From Variovorax fucosicus (lineage in GTDB: Bacteria; Pseudomonadota; Gammaproteobacteria; Burkholderiales; Burkholderiaceae_C), in NCBI RefSeq assembly GCF_030316825.1, contig NZ_JASZYU010000001.1:1984001-2048000 (forward strand): a DNA stretch of 64,000 nucleotides, given 5' to 3'. Of the stretch, positions 24,591-32,791 are shown piece after piece. The notes beneath the pieces are model-generated. The model worked only from the letters and a program-made list of their open reading frames with translations, had not been told where the DNA came from and ran no database searches. How positions within the stretch are numbered: position 1 is the stretch's first letter; the number at the start of each line of letters is the position of its first letter. The translations under genes were made by a program, and so were the position numbers.

Positions 24591-25334
24591 ATGGAGCCCG
24601 CCGACATCGAAGCGATCGAACGCGCCACCATCGCCGCCGTCTCGCCACAAACCGTTGAAGAGCTGCCTGAAGGGTGGCTCCTCCCCTTCGACAGTGGCAC
24701 CGTGAGCCGCGCGAAAACAGCTTTGCCGTTGCGCCATTTGGCACCCGGGCCCGGGCTGGTCGAACGCATCGAGGCCCGCTACCACGCACGCGGCCTGCCA
24801 CCCGCGTTCCGCCTGCCCGACGCGCCCTGTTTCGACGCGATGCGTGAGGCGCTCGCGCATCGCGGCTATGGCGCTTGCAAGGCCACCGTCACGCAGATCG
24901 GCCATGCGCAGGCCATGGGGGCGCTCGCGGCCGACGCGCCGGCCGAGGTCGACGCCGCACCCGATGCCGGCTGGGAATCGGTGTTCCTCGGCCCCGGCTT
25001 CGACCCGGTCGATGGCGCCAGCCGCGTGCGTGCGTTGAGCCGCGCGTCCGGCACGCTGTTCGCCAGCGTGCGCGAAGACGGCCGTACCGTGGCGGCCGGT
25101 GCGATCGCCTTCGGCCACGGCTGGGCCAGCGTGCACGGCATGCGCACCGAGCAGGCCGCACGCGGCCACGGCCTGGCCGGCCGGGTGCTGGCCGGGCTCG
25201 CGCAGGCGGCGCTGGCCCGGGGCGTCGAGCGGGTGTTTCTGCAGGTCGAAGCGGGCAACGCTCCGGCGCTTTCGCTCTACCGCCGCGCCGGCTTCAGCCC
25301 GGCCTGGCGCTACGCATACTGGCTGCCGGCATAG
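24591..25334 (+). CDS. GNAT family N-acetyltransferase
   Basis: 247 residues. The C-terminal half carries GNAT motif A, VHGMRTEQAARGHGLAGRVL (R/Q-x-x-G-x-G/A), and motif B, LQVEAGNAPALSLYRRAGF, including ALSLYRRAGF. The N-terminal half (LPFDSGTVSRAKTALPLRH) resembles the first, degenerate domain of tandem-GNAT proteins. It starts 4 bp after the GT51 gene and may be in the same transcript. The substrate is unknown. Confidence 0.85.
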   Translation: MEPADIEAIERATIAAVSPQTVEELPEGWLLPFDSGTVSRAKTALPLRHLAPGPGLVERIEARYHARGLPPAFRLPDAPCFDAMREALAHRGYGACKATVTQIGHAQAMGALAADAPAEVDAAPDAGWESVFLGPGFDPVDGASRVRALSRASGTLFASVREDGRTVAAGAIAFGHGWASVHGMRTEQAARGHGLAGRVLAGLAQAALARGVERVFLQVEAGNAPALSLYRRAGFSPAWRYAYWLPA

Positions 25335-25339
25335 CGTTG

Positions 25340-25360
25340 GCCGCACCGATTCGGTGCGGC
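25340..25360 (+). terminator. Hairpin after the exosortase operon
   Basis: CCGCACCGATTCGGTGCGG is a perfect palindrome 6 bp after the GNAT stop. It has no T-run, so it is either a weak intrinsic terminator or an mRNA 3'-end stabiliser. Confidence 0.4.
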
Positions 25361-25366
25361 GCCGGG

Positions 25367-25382
25367 TGGCACATGTCTTGCA
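25367..25382 (+). promoter_or_regulatory. Sigma-54 (RpoN) type -24/-12 promoter
   Basis: TGGCACATGTCTTGCA matches the sigma-54 consensus TGGCAC-N5-TTGC[A/T] at every conserved position, with GG and GC elements 10 bp apart. It is oriented toward the ABC operon. The expected start of transcription lies only a few bases before the ATG at 25395, so the mRNA would be nearly leaderless. No enhancer-binding-protein gene is adjacent. Confidence 0.6.
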
Positions 25383-25394
25383 ATTGGGGCATCA

Positions 25395-26492
25395 ATGGAT
25401 GCTGTTGCTACGCCCCCGCCTGCGGCCGTTGAAATCGTCGCGCTGACGAAGCGCTACGCCGCGGGCACTCCCGCGGCGGTGGACCAGATCGACCTGCGCA
25501 TCGAAAGCGGCAGCTACTGTTGCCTGCTGGGGCCGTCGGGCTGCGGCAAAAGCACCACGCTGCGCATGATCGCGGGGCACGAGTCGGTCTCCGTCGGCGA
25601 CATCCTGCTCGACAACCGCAACATCACCAACCTGCCGGCCGCTGCACGCGGCACGGCCATGATGTTCCAGAGCTTCGCGCTGTTCCCGCACCTGTCGGCA
25701 CTGGACAACGTCGCGTTCAGCCTCAAGATGAAGGGCGTCGGCAAGGCCGAACGTCACAAGCGTGCGGGCGACCTGCTCGAACGCGTGGCCATGGGCCATC
25801 TGGCCGAACGCAAGCCGGCCGAACTCTCGGGCGGCCAGCAGCAGCGCGTGGCGCTGGCGCGGGCGCTCATCACCCAACCGCGCGTGCTGCTGCTCGACGA
25901 GCCGTTGTCGGCGCTCGACCCGTTCCTGCGCATCCAGATGCGCGCCGAGCTGCGCCGCTGGCAGAAGGAGCTGGGCCTCACCTTCATCCACGTCACGCAC
26001 TCGCAGGAAGAAGCAATGGCGCTGGCCGACACCATGGTGGTCATGAACCACGGCCTGATCGAGCAGGTCGGCTCGCCGCACATGGTCTACAACCATCCGG
26101 CCAGCGAGTTCGTGGCACGCTTCATGGGCGGCCACAACGTGATCGACACCCCCACCGGCCCCATCGCGGTGCGCAACGACCACATGCGCGTGAGCGGCCC
26201 CGACGAGGCCGGCATCGCGGCGCACATCACCGATGTCGAGTACCAGGGCACCTATGTGCTGATGGGCCTCGAAGTCACCGAAGCCGCGGCCGGCCGCAAG
26301 GGCGTGTCGGTGCTGCTCAACGAGGCCGCCTTCCTGGCCCGCCCCTACGCGGCGGGCGAGCAGGTTCGCCTCTCGTGGGATGCGGCCGACGCGCGCGTGC
26401 TCGGCCCCGGCGTCAAGCGGCCGGCGGAGCGCAGCACGCCCTCCGCACGGGGCCGCGGGCATCGCGACGAGCTCGCTGCCGTCGCCGCCTGA
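25395..26492 (+). CDS. ABC importer ATP-binding protein (PotA-like)
   Basis: 365 residues. Walker A is GPSGCGKSTT; the Q-loop is MMFQSFALFPHL; the signature is LSGGQQQRV; Walker B is VLLLDEPLSALD; the H-switch is THSQEEAM. A TOBE-like domain follows (~280-345). This is the polyamine/opine/amino-acid (POPT) import ATPase type. It is the first gene of a five-gene operon with a binding protein, two permeases and a racemase. The nearest upstream promoter match is sigma-54, which would suit nitrogen-source control. Confidence 0.92.
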   Translation: MDAVATPPPAAVEIVALTKRYAAGTPAAVDQIDLRIESGSYCCLLGPSGCGKSTTLRMIAGHESVSVGDILLDNRNITNLPAAARGTAMMFQSFALFPHLSALDNVAFSLKMKGVGKAERHKRAGDLLERVAMGHLAERKPAELSGGQQQRVALARALITQPRVLLLDEPLSALDPFLRIQMRAELRRWQKELGLTFIHVTHSQEEAMALADTMVVMNHGLIEQVGSPHMVYNHPASEFVARFMGGHNVIDTPTGPIAVRNDHMRVSGPDEAGIAAHITDVEYQGTYVLMGLEVTEAAAGRKGVSVLLNEAAFLARPYAAGEQVRLSWDAADARVLGPGVKRPAERSTPSARGRGHRDELAAVAA

Positions 26493-26558
26493 GCTTCCTT
26501 CTTCTTCTTCGTTTTTCCCCTGCGTTCACCCCTCATCACCAACTCTGGAGGCCTCCTC

Positions 26559-27839
26559 ATGTCCGAACCGATCGACTCTTCCGCCAACGGCATCAAGCGC
26601 CGCGCCCTGCTGCAAGGCACCACCGGCATGGCCGGCATCCTGGCCACGGGCATGGCGCCCTTCGTCCACGCGCAAGAGAAGATCGTGCTGCGCTACCTCG
26701 GCACCGCGGTCAACCAGGACAAGGCGATCGGCGACAAGTTCAAGGCCGACACCGGCATCGAGATCCAGTACGTGGCCGTGACCACCGACGACGTGACCAA
26801 GCGCGCCGTCACCGCGCCCAACAGCTTCGACCTGATCGACACCGAGTTCTTCTCGCTCAAGAAGATCGTGCCGACCGGCAACCTGAAAGGCATCGACACC
26901 AAGAAGATCAAGAACGCCGACAAGATCACCACGCTGTTCACCAAGGGTGAAGTGGCAGGCAAGGCGGTCGGCGACCAGGGCACGGCACCGAAGAAGGTGA
27001 TCTACCTCGAAGGCGAGAAGTCGAAGAAGTTCTCGGCCACGCCGACGCAGTTCATGTCGCTGATCCCGACGGTCTACAACGCCGACACCCTGGGCATCCG
27101 CCCGGATCTGATCAAGCGCCCCATCAGCTCCTGGGCCGAACTGCTCAACCCCGAGTTCAAGGGCAAGGCCGCGATCCTGAACATCCCCTCGATCGGCATC
27201 ATGGACGCCGCGATGGTGGTGGAGGCCAAGGGCATCCACAAGTACAAGGACAAGGGCAACATGACCAAGGCCGAGATCGACCTGACGATCAAGACCCTGA
27301 TCGAAGCCAAGAAAGCCGGCCAGTTCCGTGCGCTGTGGAAAGACTTCAACGAGTCGGTCAACCTGATGGCGTCCGGCGAAGTGGTGATCCAGTCGATGTG
27401 GAGCCCGGCCGTGACCGCCGTGCGCACCAAGGGCATCGCCTGCAACTTCCAGCCGCTCAAGGAGGGCTACCGCGCCTGGGCCGCCGGCTTCGGCCTGCCG
27501 GCCACGCTGTCGGGCAAGAAGCTCGATGGCGCCTACGAATTCATCAACTGGTTCCTCGACGGCTGGGCCGGTGCGTACCTCAATCGCCAGGGCTACTACA
27601 GCGCCGTGCTCGAAACCGCCAAGGCCAAGATGGAAGCCTACGAGTGGGCCTACTGGATGGAAGGCAAGGCCGCCGCACAGGACATCAAGAGCCCGAACGG
27701 CGACGTGTTGGCCAAGGCCGGTGCGGTGCGCGACGGCGGCAGCTACGAGCAGCGCATGGGCGGCATCGCCTGCTGGAACGCGGTGATGGACGAGAACGAA
27801 TACATGGTCAAAAAGTGGAACGAATTCGTCGCAGCCTGA
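26559..27839 (+). CDS. ABC transporter substrate-binding protein (PotD-like)
   Basis: 426 residues, with GGAGG upstream of the start. The leader has KRRALLQGTTGMAGILATGM followed by APFVHAQ, a Tat-like/Sec leader with likely cleavage after HA. The mature protein is an extracellular solute-binding protein type 1 fold with IVLRYLGTAVNQD, FKADTGIEIQYV and a YWMEGKAAAQD segment near the C-terminus. It captures a polyamine, opine or amino-acid-like solute in the periplasm. The ligand cannot be assigned. The neighbouring racemase suggests a D/L-amino acid or hydantoin-like compound. Confidence 0.88.
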   Translation: MSEPIDSSANGIKRRALLQGTTGMAGILATGMAPFVHAQEKIVLRYLGTAVNQDKAIGDKFKADTGIEIQYVAVTTDDVTKRAVTAPNSFDLIDTEFFSLKKIVPTGNLKGIDTKKIKNADKITTLFTKGEVAGKAVGDQGTAPKKVIYLEGEKSKKFSATPTQFMSLIPTVYNADTLGIRPDLIKRPISSWAELLNPEFKGKAAILNIPSIGIMDAAMVVEAKGIHKYKDKGNMTKAEIDLTIKTLIEAKKAGQFRALWKDFNESVNLMASGEVVIQSMWSPAVTAVRTKGIACNFQPLKEGYRAWAAGFGLPATLSGKKLDGAYEFINWFLDGWAGAYLNRQGYYSAVLETAKAKMEAYEWAYWMEGKAAAQDIKSPNGDVLAKAGAVRDGGSYEQRMGGIACWNAVMDENEYMVKKWNEFVAA

Positions 27840-27858
27840 AGGCTGTCGACAAATTCGA

Positions 27859-27937
27859 CCCCCAGGCTGCGCTTCGCTTCGCCCACCCCCTGGAGGGGGC
27901 GACACCAGCGGCCCGGCAAAGCCGGTTCCGCGGTGTC
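27859..27937 (+). repeat. GC-rich intergenic repeat (CCCCCAGGCTGCG family)
   Basis: This stretch between the binding-protein and permease genes begins CCCCCAGGCTGCG, then repeats CTTCG units. It contains the perfect hairpin CCCCCTGGAGGGGG (27886-27899) and a second stem GACACC...GGTGTC enclosing CCGGCAAAGCCGG. A related sequence lies between dnaN and gyrB on the other strand. It is noncoding and could attenuate expression between binding protein and permease. Confidence 0.6.
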
Positions 27938-27991
27938 TCACCAACGGGCTTCGCGCTGCTCGCCTTTGAATAAACAACGCTGCGCCATTTC

Positions 27992-28909
27992 ATGAGCACC
28001 CCTGTCGCATCCGGCCACGCCGCCTCCATGCCCACCCACGCCGTGAAGGCCTGGTGGCAGGCCGCACCGTTTGCGCTGGTGTTCCTGCTGTTCTTCCTGA
28101 TTCCACTGGCGCTGATCGCGATGGTCAGCCTGTGGAACTTCAACGAGTACGAGCTGATTCCGGCCGTCACGCTGCGCAACTACCTGAGCATCTTCGAAGG
28201 CTGTTCGCAGCTCACCGACAACGGTGACTTCTGCGTCACGCTCAGCACCTACATCAGCACGCTCAAGTTCTGCCTGCTGGTCTGGGGCATCACGCTGCTG
28301 GTCGGGTTTTCGGTCGCGTACTTTCTTGCGTTCCATGTGCGGTCGCCAGGCATGCAGACCGCGCTGTTCGTGCTGTGCACCGTGCCGTTCTGGACGTCCA
28401 ACGTGATCCGCATGATCTCGTGGGTGCCGCTGCTGGGCCGCAACGGGCTGGTCAACCAGGGGCTGATGGGCATGGGTCTGGTGCACGAGCCGGTCGAGTG
28501 GCTGTTGTTCTCCGACTTCTCGGTGGTGCTGGCCTTCGTGCATCTGTACACGATGTTCATGATCGTGCCCATCTTCAACTCGATGATGCGCATCGACCGC
28601 AGCCTGCTCGAAGCGGCCAGCGACTCGGGTGCCACCGGCTGGCAGACGCTGTGGAACGTGATCGTGCCGCTGTCGCGCACCGGCATCCTGATCGGCTCGA
28701 TTTTTGTCATCACCATCGTCATGGGCGACTTCGTCACCATCGGCGTGATGGGCGGCCAGCAGATCGCGTCGATCGGCAAGATCATCCAGGTGCAGACCTC
28801 GTACCTGCAGTTTCCGCTCGCCGCAGCCAACGCGATGATTCTGCTGGCGGTGGTGCTGATGATCATCTGGGGCCTGACGCGGCTCGTCGACATTCGCAAG
28901 GAACTCTGA
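27992..28909 (+). CDS. ABC transporter permease (PotB-like)
   Basis: 305 residues with six to seven membrane helices, beginning FALVFLLFFLIPLALIAMVSLW. The cytoplasmic EAA loop is LLEAASDSGATGWQTLWNVIVPLS, contacting the ATPase. It belongs to the same operon as the ATPase and binding protein, although repeat-bearing gaps of 152 bp and 368 bp flank it. It forms the inner-membrane channel with the second permease. Confidence 0.92.
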   Translation: MSTPVASGHAASMPTHAVKAWWQAAPFALVFLLFFLIPLALIAMVSLWNFNEYELIPAVTLRNYLSIFEGCSQLTDNGDFCVTLSTYISTLKFCLLVWGITLLVGFSVAYFLAFHVRSPGMQTALFVLCTVPFWTSNVIRMISWVPLLGRNGLVNQGLMGMGLVHEPVEWLLFSDFSVVLAFVHLYTMFMIVPIFNSMMRIDRSLLEAASDSGATGWQTLWNVIVPLSRTGILIGSIFVITIVMGDFVTIGVMGGQQIASIGKIIQVQTSYLQFPLAAANAMILLAVVLMIIWGLTRLVDIRKEL

Positions 28910-28977
28910 GGAATGAGGCCGGGCTTTTCCATCCGATGCGGCCTGCGTTACTTGGGTCGTTTGGGGCGCTGTGGGCA

Positions 28978-29073
28978 GGATCAGGCCGACGGCGTACTCT
29001 GCTCCGCGAATGTCCCCCGGCCTTCGGCCTCCTCCTTTATTTCGCTGCGCAGAGCACACCATCGGCCTGATCC
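28978..29073 (-). repeat. Palindromic element, copy C
   Basis: The 48-bp core (29002-29049) is identical to copy A. The 24-nt arms (28978-29001 and 29050-29073) differ from those of the other copies. Three arm positions deviate from Watson-Crick pairing, and all three become G-U wobbles on the minus strand, giving an unbroken 24-bp RNA helix there but three A-C mismatches on the plus strand. The copy lies antisense to the ABC operon. The rest of the 28910-29277 gap outside copies C and D shows no gene. Confidence 0.85.
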
Positions 29074-29115
29074 GTCAGAGCGGTGGTTGATCGACGAATA
29101 CAACACGGCGTCACT

Positions 29116-29211
29116 CGTGCGGAGGGTGCCGGGTATCCCCCGCAGCGAAATAAAGGAGGAGCCGAAGGCGGGGGACATTCGCGGAGGGGGATACCCGGTG
29201 CCCTCCGCACG
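29116..29211 (+). repeat. Palindromic element, copy D
   Basis: Core 29142-29185, opposite orientation to copy C. Relative to the other copies the internal hairpin is GCC-GAA-GGC instead of GGCC-GAA-GGCC: one base lost on each side, keeping the pairing. The 26-nt arms (29116-29141 and 29186-29211) pair throughout with two U-G wobbles on the plus strand. This copy is sense-oriented in the ABC operon, 66 bp before the second permease. Confidence 0.85.
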
Positions 29212-29277
29212 CGCCCTGAACAACCGCGCCCCGAATGCAGGCCTTGGGCAGCAACGCGCCAAAGCGGAGCAACAAGG

Positions 29278-30171
29278 ATGAGCCAACGCATCGGTGAACA
29301 ACGCTCCGCCGGCTTCTGGCCCCTTGCCATCGTCTTCGCACTGTTCGTGCTGTTCCTCTACGGCCCGATGATTACGATCTTCGTGCTCAGCTTCCAGGGC
29401 CCGGAAGGCGGCCTCACGTTTCCGCTGCGCGGCGTGTCGCTCCACTGGTTCCACAAGCTCGCCGAGGGCCTCGGCACCGTCGACATCGGCGCGGCATTTC
29501 GCCGCTCGCTCATGCTCGGCGCCGTGGTCATGCTCTTCACCGTGGTGCTGTCGGTCCTGGCCGGCCTCGCGTTCCGCAAGAAACTCAAGGGCGGCAATGC
29601 GCTGTTCTTCATCACCGTCGCCAGCCTCATCATGCCGTCCATCATTGTGTCGCTCGGCATCGGGCTGCAGTTCCGCCTGCTCGACACCGGCATCAAGGAA
29701 ACGCTGACCGCGATGGACGCAACCAGCACGCTCGAGAACTACGGCACCGCGCTCGGCCTCCTCACCTCCGCGCTCGGCGCCCACCTGACCTGGACGCTGC
29801 CCTTCGGCCTCCTGATCATGTTCGCCGTGTTCAACCGGTTCAACCCCGCCTACGAAGAAGCCGCACGCGACCTCGGCGCCACGCCCTGGCAGACCTTTCG
29901 CCACGTGGTGCTGCCGCTGATCGGGCCATCGATCATCGGCATCGGCATGTTCGGCTTCACCTTGAGCTGGGACGAGATCGCACGCACCTCGCAGGCCATC
30001 GGCGACGTCAACACCCTGCCGCTCGAACTGCAGGGCCTCACGTCGACCGTCACCACGCCGTCGATCTACGCGCTCGGCACGGTGACGACCATCGTGTCGT
30101 TCGGCGTGATGGCGATCGCGCTCGGCACGGCCGCGCTGCTGCGCCGCCGCTCCACGAAGAAGACGCACTGA
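29278..30171 (+). CDS. ABC transporter permease (PotC-like)
   Basis: 297 residues with about six membrane helices, beginning WPLAIVFALFVLFLYGPMITIFVLSF after a cytoplasmic MSQRIGEQRSAG. The EAA loop is YEEAARDLGATPWQTFRHVVLPL, and ALGTVTTIVSFGVMAIAL forms the last helix. AAGGA sits directly before the ATG. A longer open frame upstream runs through palindromic element D and is not credible as protein. It partners the permease at 27992. Confidence 0.92.
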   Translation: MSQRIGEQRSAGFWPLAIVFALFVLFLYGPMITIFVLSFQGPEGGLTFPLRGVSLHWFHKLAEGLGTVDIGAAFRRSLMLGAVVMLFTVVLSVLAGLAFRKKLKGGNALFFITVASLIMPSIIVSLGIGLQFRLLDTGIKETLTAMDATSTLENYGTALGLLTSALGAHLTWTLPFGLLIMFAVFNRFNPAYEEAARDLGATPWQTFRHVVLPLIGPSIIGIGMFGFTLSWDEIARTSQAIGDVNTLPLELQGLTSTVTTPSIYALGTVTTIVSFGVMAIALGTAALLRRRSTKKTH

Positions 30172-30178
30172 GCGCGCG

Positions 30179-30910
30179 ATGCCTTCGCTGCTCGTCATCA
30201 ACCCCAACACTTCGACCTCCGTCAGCGCGCTGCTGCAGCAGCATGTGCAAAAGGAAGCCGGCAGCGCGCTCGAGGTGCACACCCTCACCGCCCGCTTCGG
30301 CGCGCCCTACATCTCGTCCGAGGCCAGCTACGCGGTGGCCAACCACACGGTGCTCGACGCCTGGGCCGTCGCGCTCACGCAGCGACCGAAGCCCGACGCG
30401 GTGCTGATCGGCTGCTTCGGCGACCCCGGCCTGTTCGCGCTGCGCGAAGGCGCGGGCGTGCCGGTCACCGGTCTCGCCGAGGCGGCTTTTGCAGCGGCGG
30501 CCTGGCATGGCAGTTTTGCCGTCGTGACCGGAGGCGAGCGCTGGCGGCCGATGCTGTCGCGCCTGGCTGGCGCGCTCGGCCACGCGCAAACGATGGCCGG
30601 CATCCACACGGTGGCGCCGACCGGTGCCGAACTCGCGGCCGACCCGGTCGGCGCGCGCAAGTTGCTGGCGCAGGCCTGCCGCGATGCGGCCGAGCGCTTC
30701 AAGGTGCAGGCCGTGATCCTCGGCGGCGCCGGGCTCGCGGGCATGGCGGCCGACATCGCAGCCGACGTGCCGGTGCCTCTGATCGACAGCGTGCAGGCCG
30801 GCGCGCAATGGGCGCTCGAGGCGGTGCGCGGCACCCGGCGCGAAGCCGGCGAAAGCGGCTTCGGCGTCGCCTGGGAAAACGTCTCCTGGGAAATGGCCGC
30901 GCTGCCCTGA
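30179..30910 (+). CDS. Asp/Glu/hydantoin racemase homologue lacking the second catalytic cysteine
   Basis: 243 residues, 7 bp after the permease gene. The family features are LLVINPNTSTSVS at the start and the first catalytic Cys79 in VLIGCFGDPGL. The second catalytic Cys, expected in a VI-LGCAG-MA context, is Gly183 here (AVILGGAGLAGMA). Two-base racemases of this family need both thiols, so it may not racemise. It could instead be a one-base isomerase, decarboxylase-like or binding protein. Its place at the end of the importer operon suggests it acts on the imported compound. Confidence 0.8.
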   Translation: MPSLLVINPNTSTSVSALLQQHVQKEAGSALEVHTLTARFGAPYISSEASYAVANHTVLDAWAVALTQRPKPDAVLIGCFGDPGLFALREGAGVPVTGLAEAAFAAAAWHGSFAVVTGGERWRPMLSRLAGALGHAQTMAGIHTVAPTGAELAADPVGARKLLAQACRDAAERFKVQAVILGGAGLAGMAADIAADVPVPLIDSVQAGAQWALEAVRGTRREAGESGFGVAWENVSWEMAALP

Positions 30911-30977
30911 CCAACCAACCACAGACCGGACATCCGCGTTGCTGGCGCGGTTCGCGACTTGGTGCCACCATCTTCCG

Positions 30978-31877
30978 ATGACCAGCGCACACACCCACCA
31001 CCATCTCACCGACCTGATGCCCGTGGCCACGCCGCGCGGCATCGACCACATCGTGGCCGGCGTCTCGACCAGCGACGGCGACGGCGTCAAGCTCACGCGT
31101 GTGCTGCAACAGACGCTGCAGCAACGGCTCGACCCGTACCTGATGCTCGACGCCTTCGGCAGCAGCAACCCGGGCGACTACATCGGCGGCTTTCCGAACC
31201 ATCCGCACCGCGGCTTCGAAACCGTCACCTACATGATTGCCGGCCGCATGCGGCATCGCGACAGCGCCGGCCACGAGGGCCTGCTGTCCAACGGCGGCGT
31301 GCAATGGATGACGGCAGGCCGAGGCCTGGTGCACAGCGAACTGCCCGAGCAGGAAGACGGCCTCATGGAAGGCTTCCAGCTCTGGCTCAACCTGCCGGCC
31401 AAGGACAAGATGCGCGAGCCCTGGTACCGCGACATCCAGAGCGCCGAGATTCCCGAGTACACGACGCCATCCGGCGTGCAGGTGCGCGTGATTGCCGGCG
31501 CCAGCCATGGCGTGCAGGGGGCGGAGCAGCGCGAGCACACCGAGCCGCTTTACCTCGACATCACGCTGCCGCCGGGCACCGAGTTTTCGCAGCCGCTGCC
31601 CGACGACCACAACGCGCTGGTCTACGCCTTTCGCGAGTCGGTCTGGATCGCCGGCAGCGAGGTGCCGACCCGGCGCATGGCGATCCTGGCCAACGACCCC
31701 GGCAGCGACGGCGTGCACCTGCGTGCCGCCGCCACCAACCACAGCGCCGCCCGCGCCTTGCTGATCGCCGGCCGGCCGCTGCACGAGCCGATCGTGCAGT
31801 ACGGCCCGTTCGTGATGAACACGCGCGAACAGGTCACGCAGGCCATGCACGACTTCCAGAATGGCAAACTGGGCTGA
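30978..31877 (+). CDS. Pirin-family protein (YhhW/YhaK-like cupin)
   Basis: 299 residues from an ATG preceded by a weak ribosome-binding site. The N-terminal cupin has the metal motif FPNHPHRGFETVTYMIAG (two His, then Glu). The pirin signature follows: MTAGRGLVHSELPEQ with LWLNLPAKDKMREPWYRDI. The C-terminal cupin is ETEY-like (LYAFRESVWIAGSEV region). Bacterial pirins bind Fe and some act as quercetin 2,3-dioxygenases or redox-linked regulators. A thioredoxin-like gene follows 2 bp later. Confidence 0.9.
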   Translation: MTSAHTHHHLTDLMPVATPRGIDHIVAGVSTSDGDGVKLTRVLQQTLQQRLDPYLMLDAFGSSNPGDYIGGFPNHPHRGFETVTYMIAGRMRHRDSAGHEGLLSNGGVQWMTAGRGLVHSELPEQEDGLMEGFQLWLNLPAKDKMREPWYRDIQSAEIPEYTTPSGVQVRVIAGASHGVQGAEQREHTEPLYLDITLPPGTEFSQPLPDDHNALVYAFRESVWIAGSEVPTRRMAILANDPGSDGVHLRAAATNHSAARALLIAGRPLHEPIVQYGPFVMNTREQVTQAMHDFQNGKLG

Positions 31878-31879
31878 AC

Positions 31880-32209
31880 ATGAGCGCCATCCCCTACACC
31901 CCCGAATCCACCACCCGCGCCGAACTCAACCGGCATGAAGGCGCCACCGTCGTCCAATTCGGCACCAACTGGTGCGGCTACTGCCAACGCGCCGAACCGC
32001 TGGTCGATGCCGCCTTCGAAGGCCATTCCGGGGTGCGCCGCATCAAGGTCGAGGACGGCAGCGGCCTGCCGCTGGGCCGCTCGTTCCAGATCAAGCTCTG
32101 GCCCACGCTTGTGTTCCTGCGCGACGGCAAGGAAACCGCGCGCGTGGTGCGGCCCACCACCTCCGACGAAATCGCACGCGCCCTCGGCGAGATCACCGCG
32201 CCGGCTTGA
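31880..32209 (+). CDS. Thioredoxin-like protein
   Basis: 109 residues with no signal peptide. The redox motif is WCGYC in VVQFGTNWCGYCQRAEPL, and the cis-Pro is in IKLWPTLVFLRDGKE. The active-site dipeptide GY differs from the GP of TrxA, so its redox potential and partners may differ. It starts 2 bp after the pirin stop and is likely co-transcribed with it. Confidence 0.88.
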   Translation: MSAIPYTPESTTRAELNRHEGATVVQFGTNWCGYCQRAEPLVDAAFEGHSGVRRIKVEDGSGLPLGRSFQIKLWPTLVFLRDGKETARVVRPTTSDEIARALGEITAPA

Positions 32210-32351
32210 AAACGACTGTTACAAAACAAGGCCCGTGCCGATGTCGAATCCGCGCCGGCCCGTTCGGCGTGTCAACAGAGGCGCCGTGAATCCAGTCGAT
32301 TCCTGACCGGCCGGCGGCTCACCCACCACCGCAACCTCTCAGGAGATCGAG

Positions 32352-32780
32352 ATGAAATTCATGGTCATCGTCAAGGCCACCGCCGATTCCGAAGCCGGCA
32401 TCATGCCCAGCGAGCAACTGCTCGCGGAGATGGGCGCGTACAACGAAACGCTGGTCAAGGCCGGCGTGATGCTTGCCGGCGAAGGCTTGCACCCGAGCAC
32501 GAAGGGCGCGCGCGTGCGCTTCTCGGGCAAGGAGCGCACCGTCATCGACGGCCCCTTCGCCGAAACCAAGGAACTGGTCGCCGGCTTCTGGCTGCTGCAA
32601 TGCAAGTCGAAGGCGGAGTGCATCGAGTGGGTCAAGCGCTGCCCGAACCCGATGCCTGGCGATTCCGAGATCGAGATCCGCCAGATCTTCGCGGCAGAGG
32701 ACTTCGGCGAGGCCTTCACGCCCGAGTTGCGCGAACAGGAAGAGCGGCTGCGCGCCGAGGCGGCCGCTCAGCAACAGTAG
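32352..32780 (+). CDS. YciI/DGPF-domain protein (1)
   Basis: 142 residues. It opens MKFMVIVKATADSEAG and contains the name-giving VIDGPFAETKELVAGFW, a dimeric alpha/beta ferredoxin-like fold. AGGAG precedes the ATG by 7 bp. Proteins of this type are commonly encoded with ECF42 sigma factors. Their biochemical role is not settled. It is the first gene of a DGPF-DGPF-sigma operon. Confidence 0.88.
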   Translation: MKFMVIVKATADSEAGIMPSEQLLAEMGAYNETLVKAGVMLAGEGLHPSTKGARVRFSGKERTVIDGPFAETKELVAGFWLLQCKSKAECIEWVKRCPNPMPGDSEIEIRQIFAAEDFGEAFTPELREQEERLRAEAAAQQQ

Positions 32781-32791
32781 CGGAGCGCGGC

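Noticed and set aside
29083..29277. 65-codon upstream extension of the second permease gene
   Set aside because: It runs through palindromic element D and encodes non-membrane low-complexity sequence; the ATG at 29278 follows AAGGA and gives a normal permease N-terminus.
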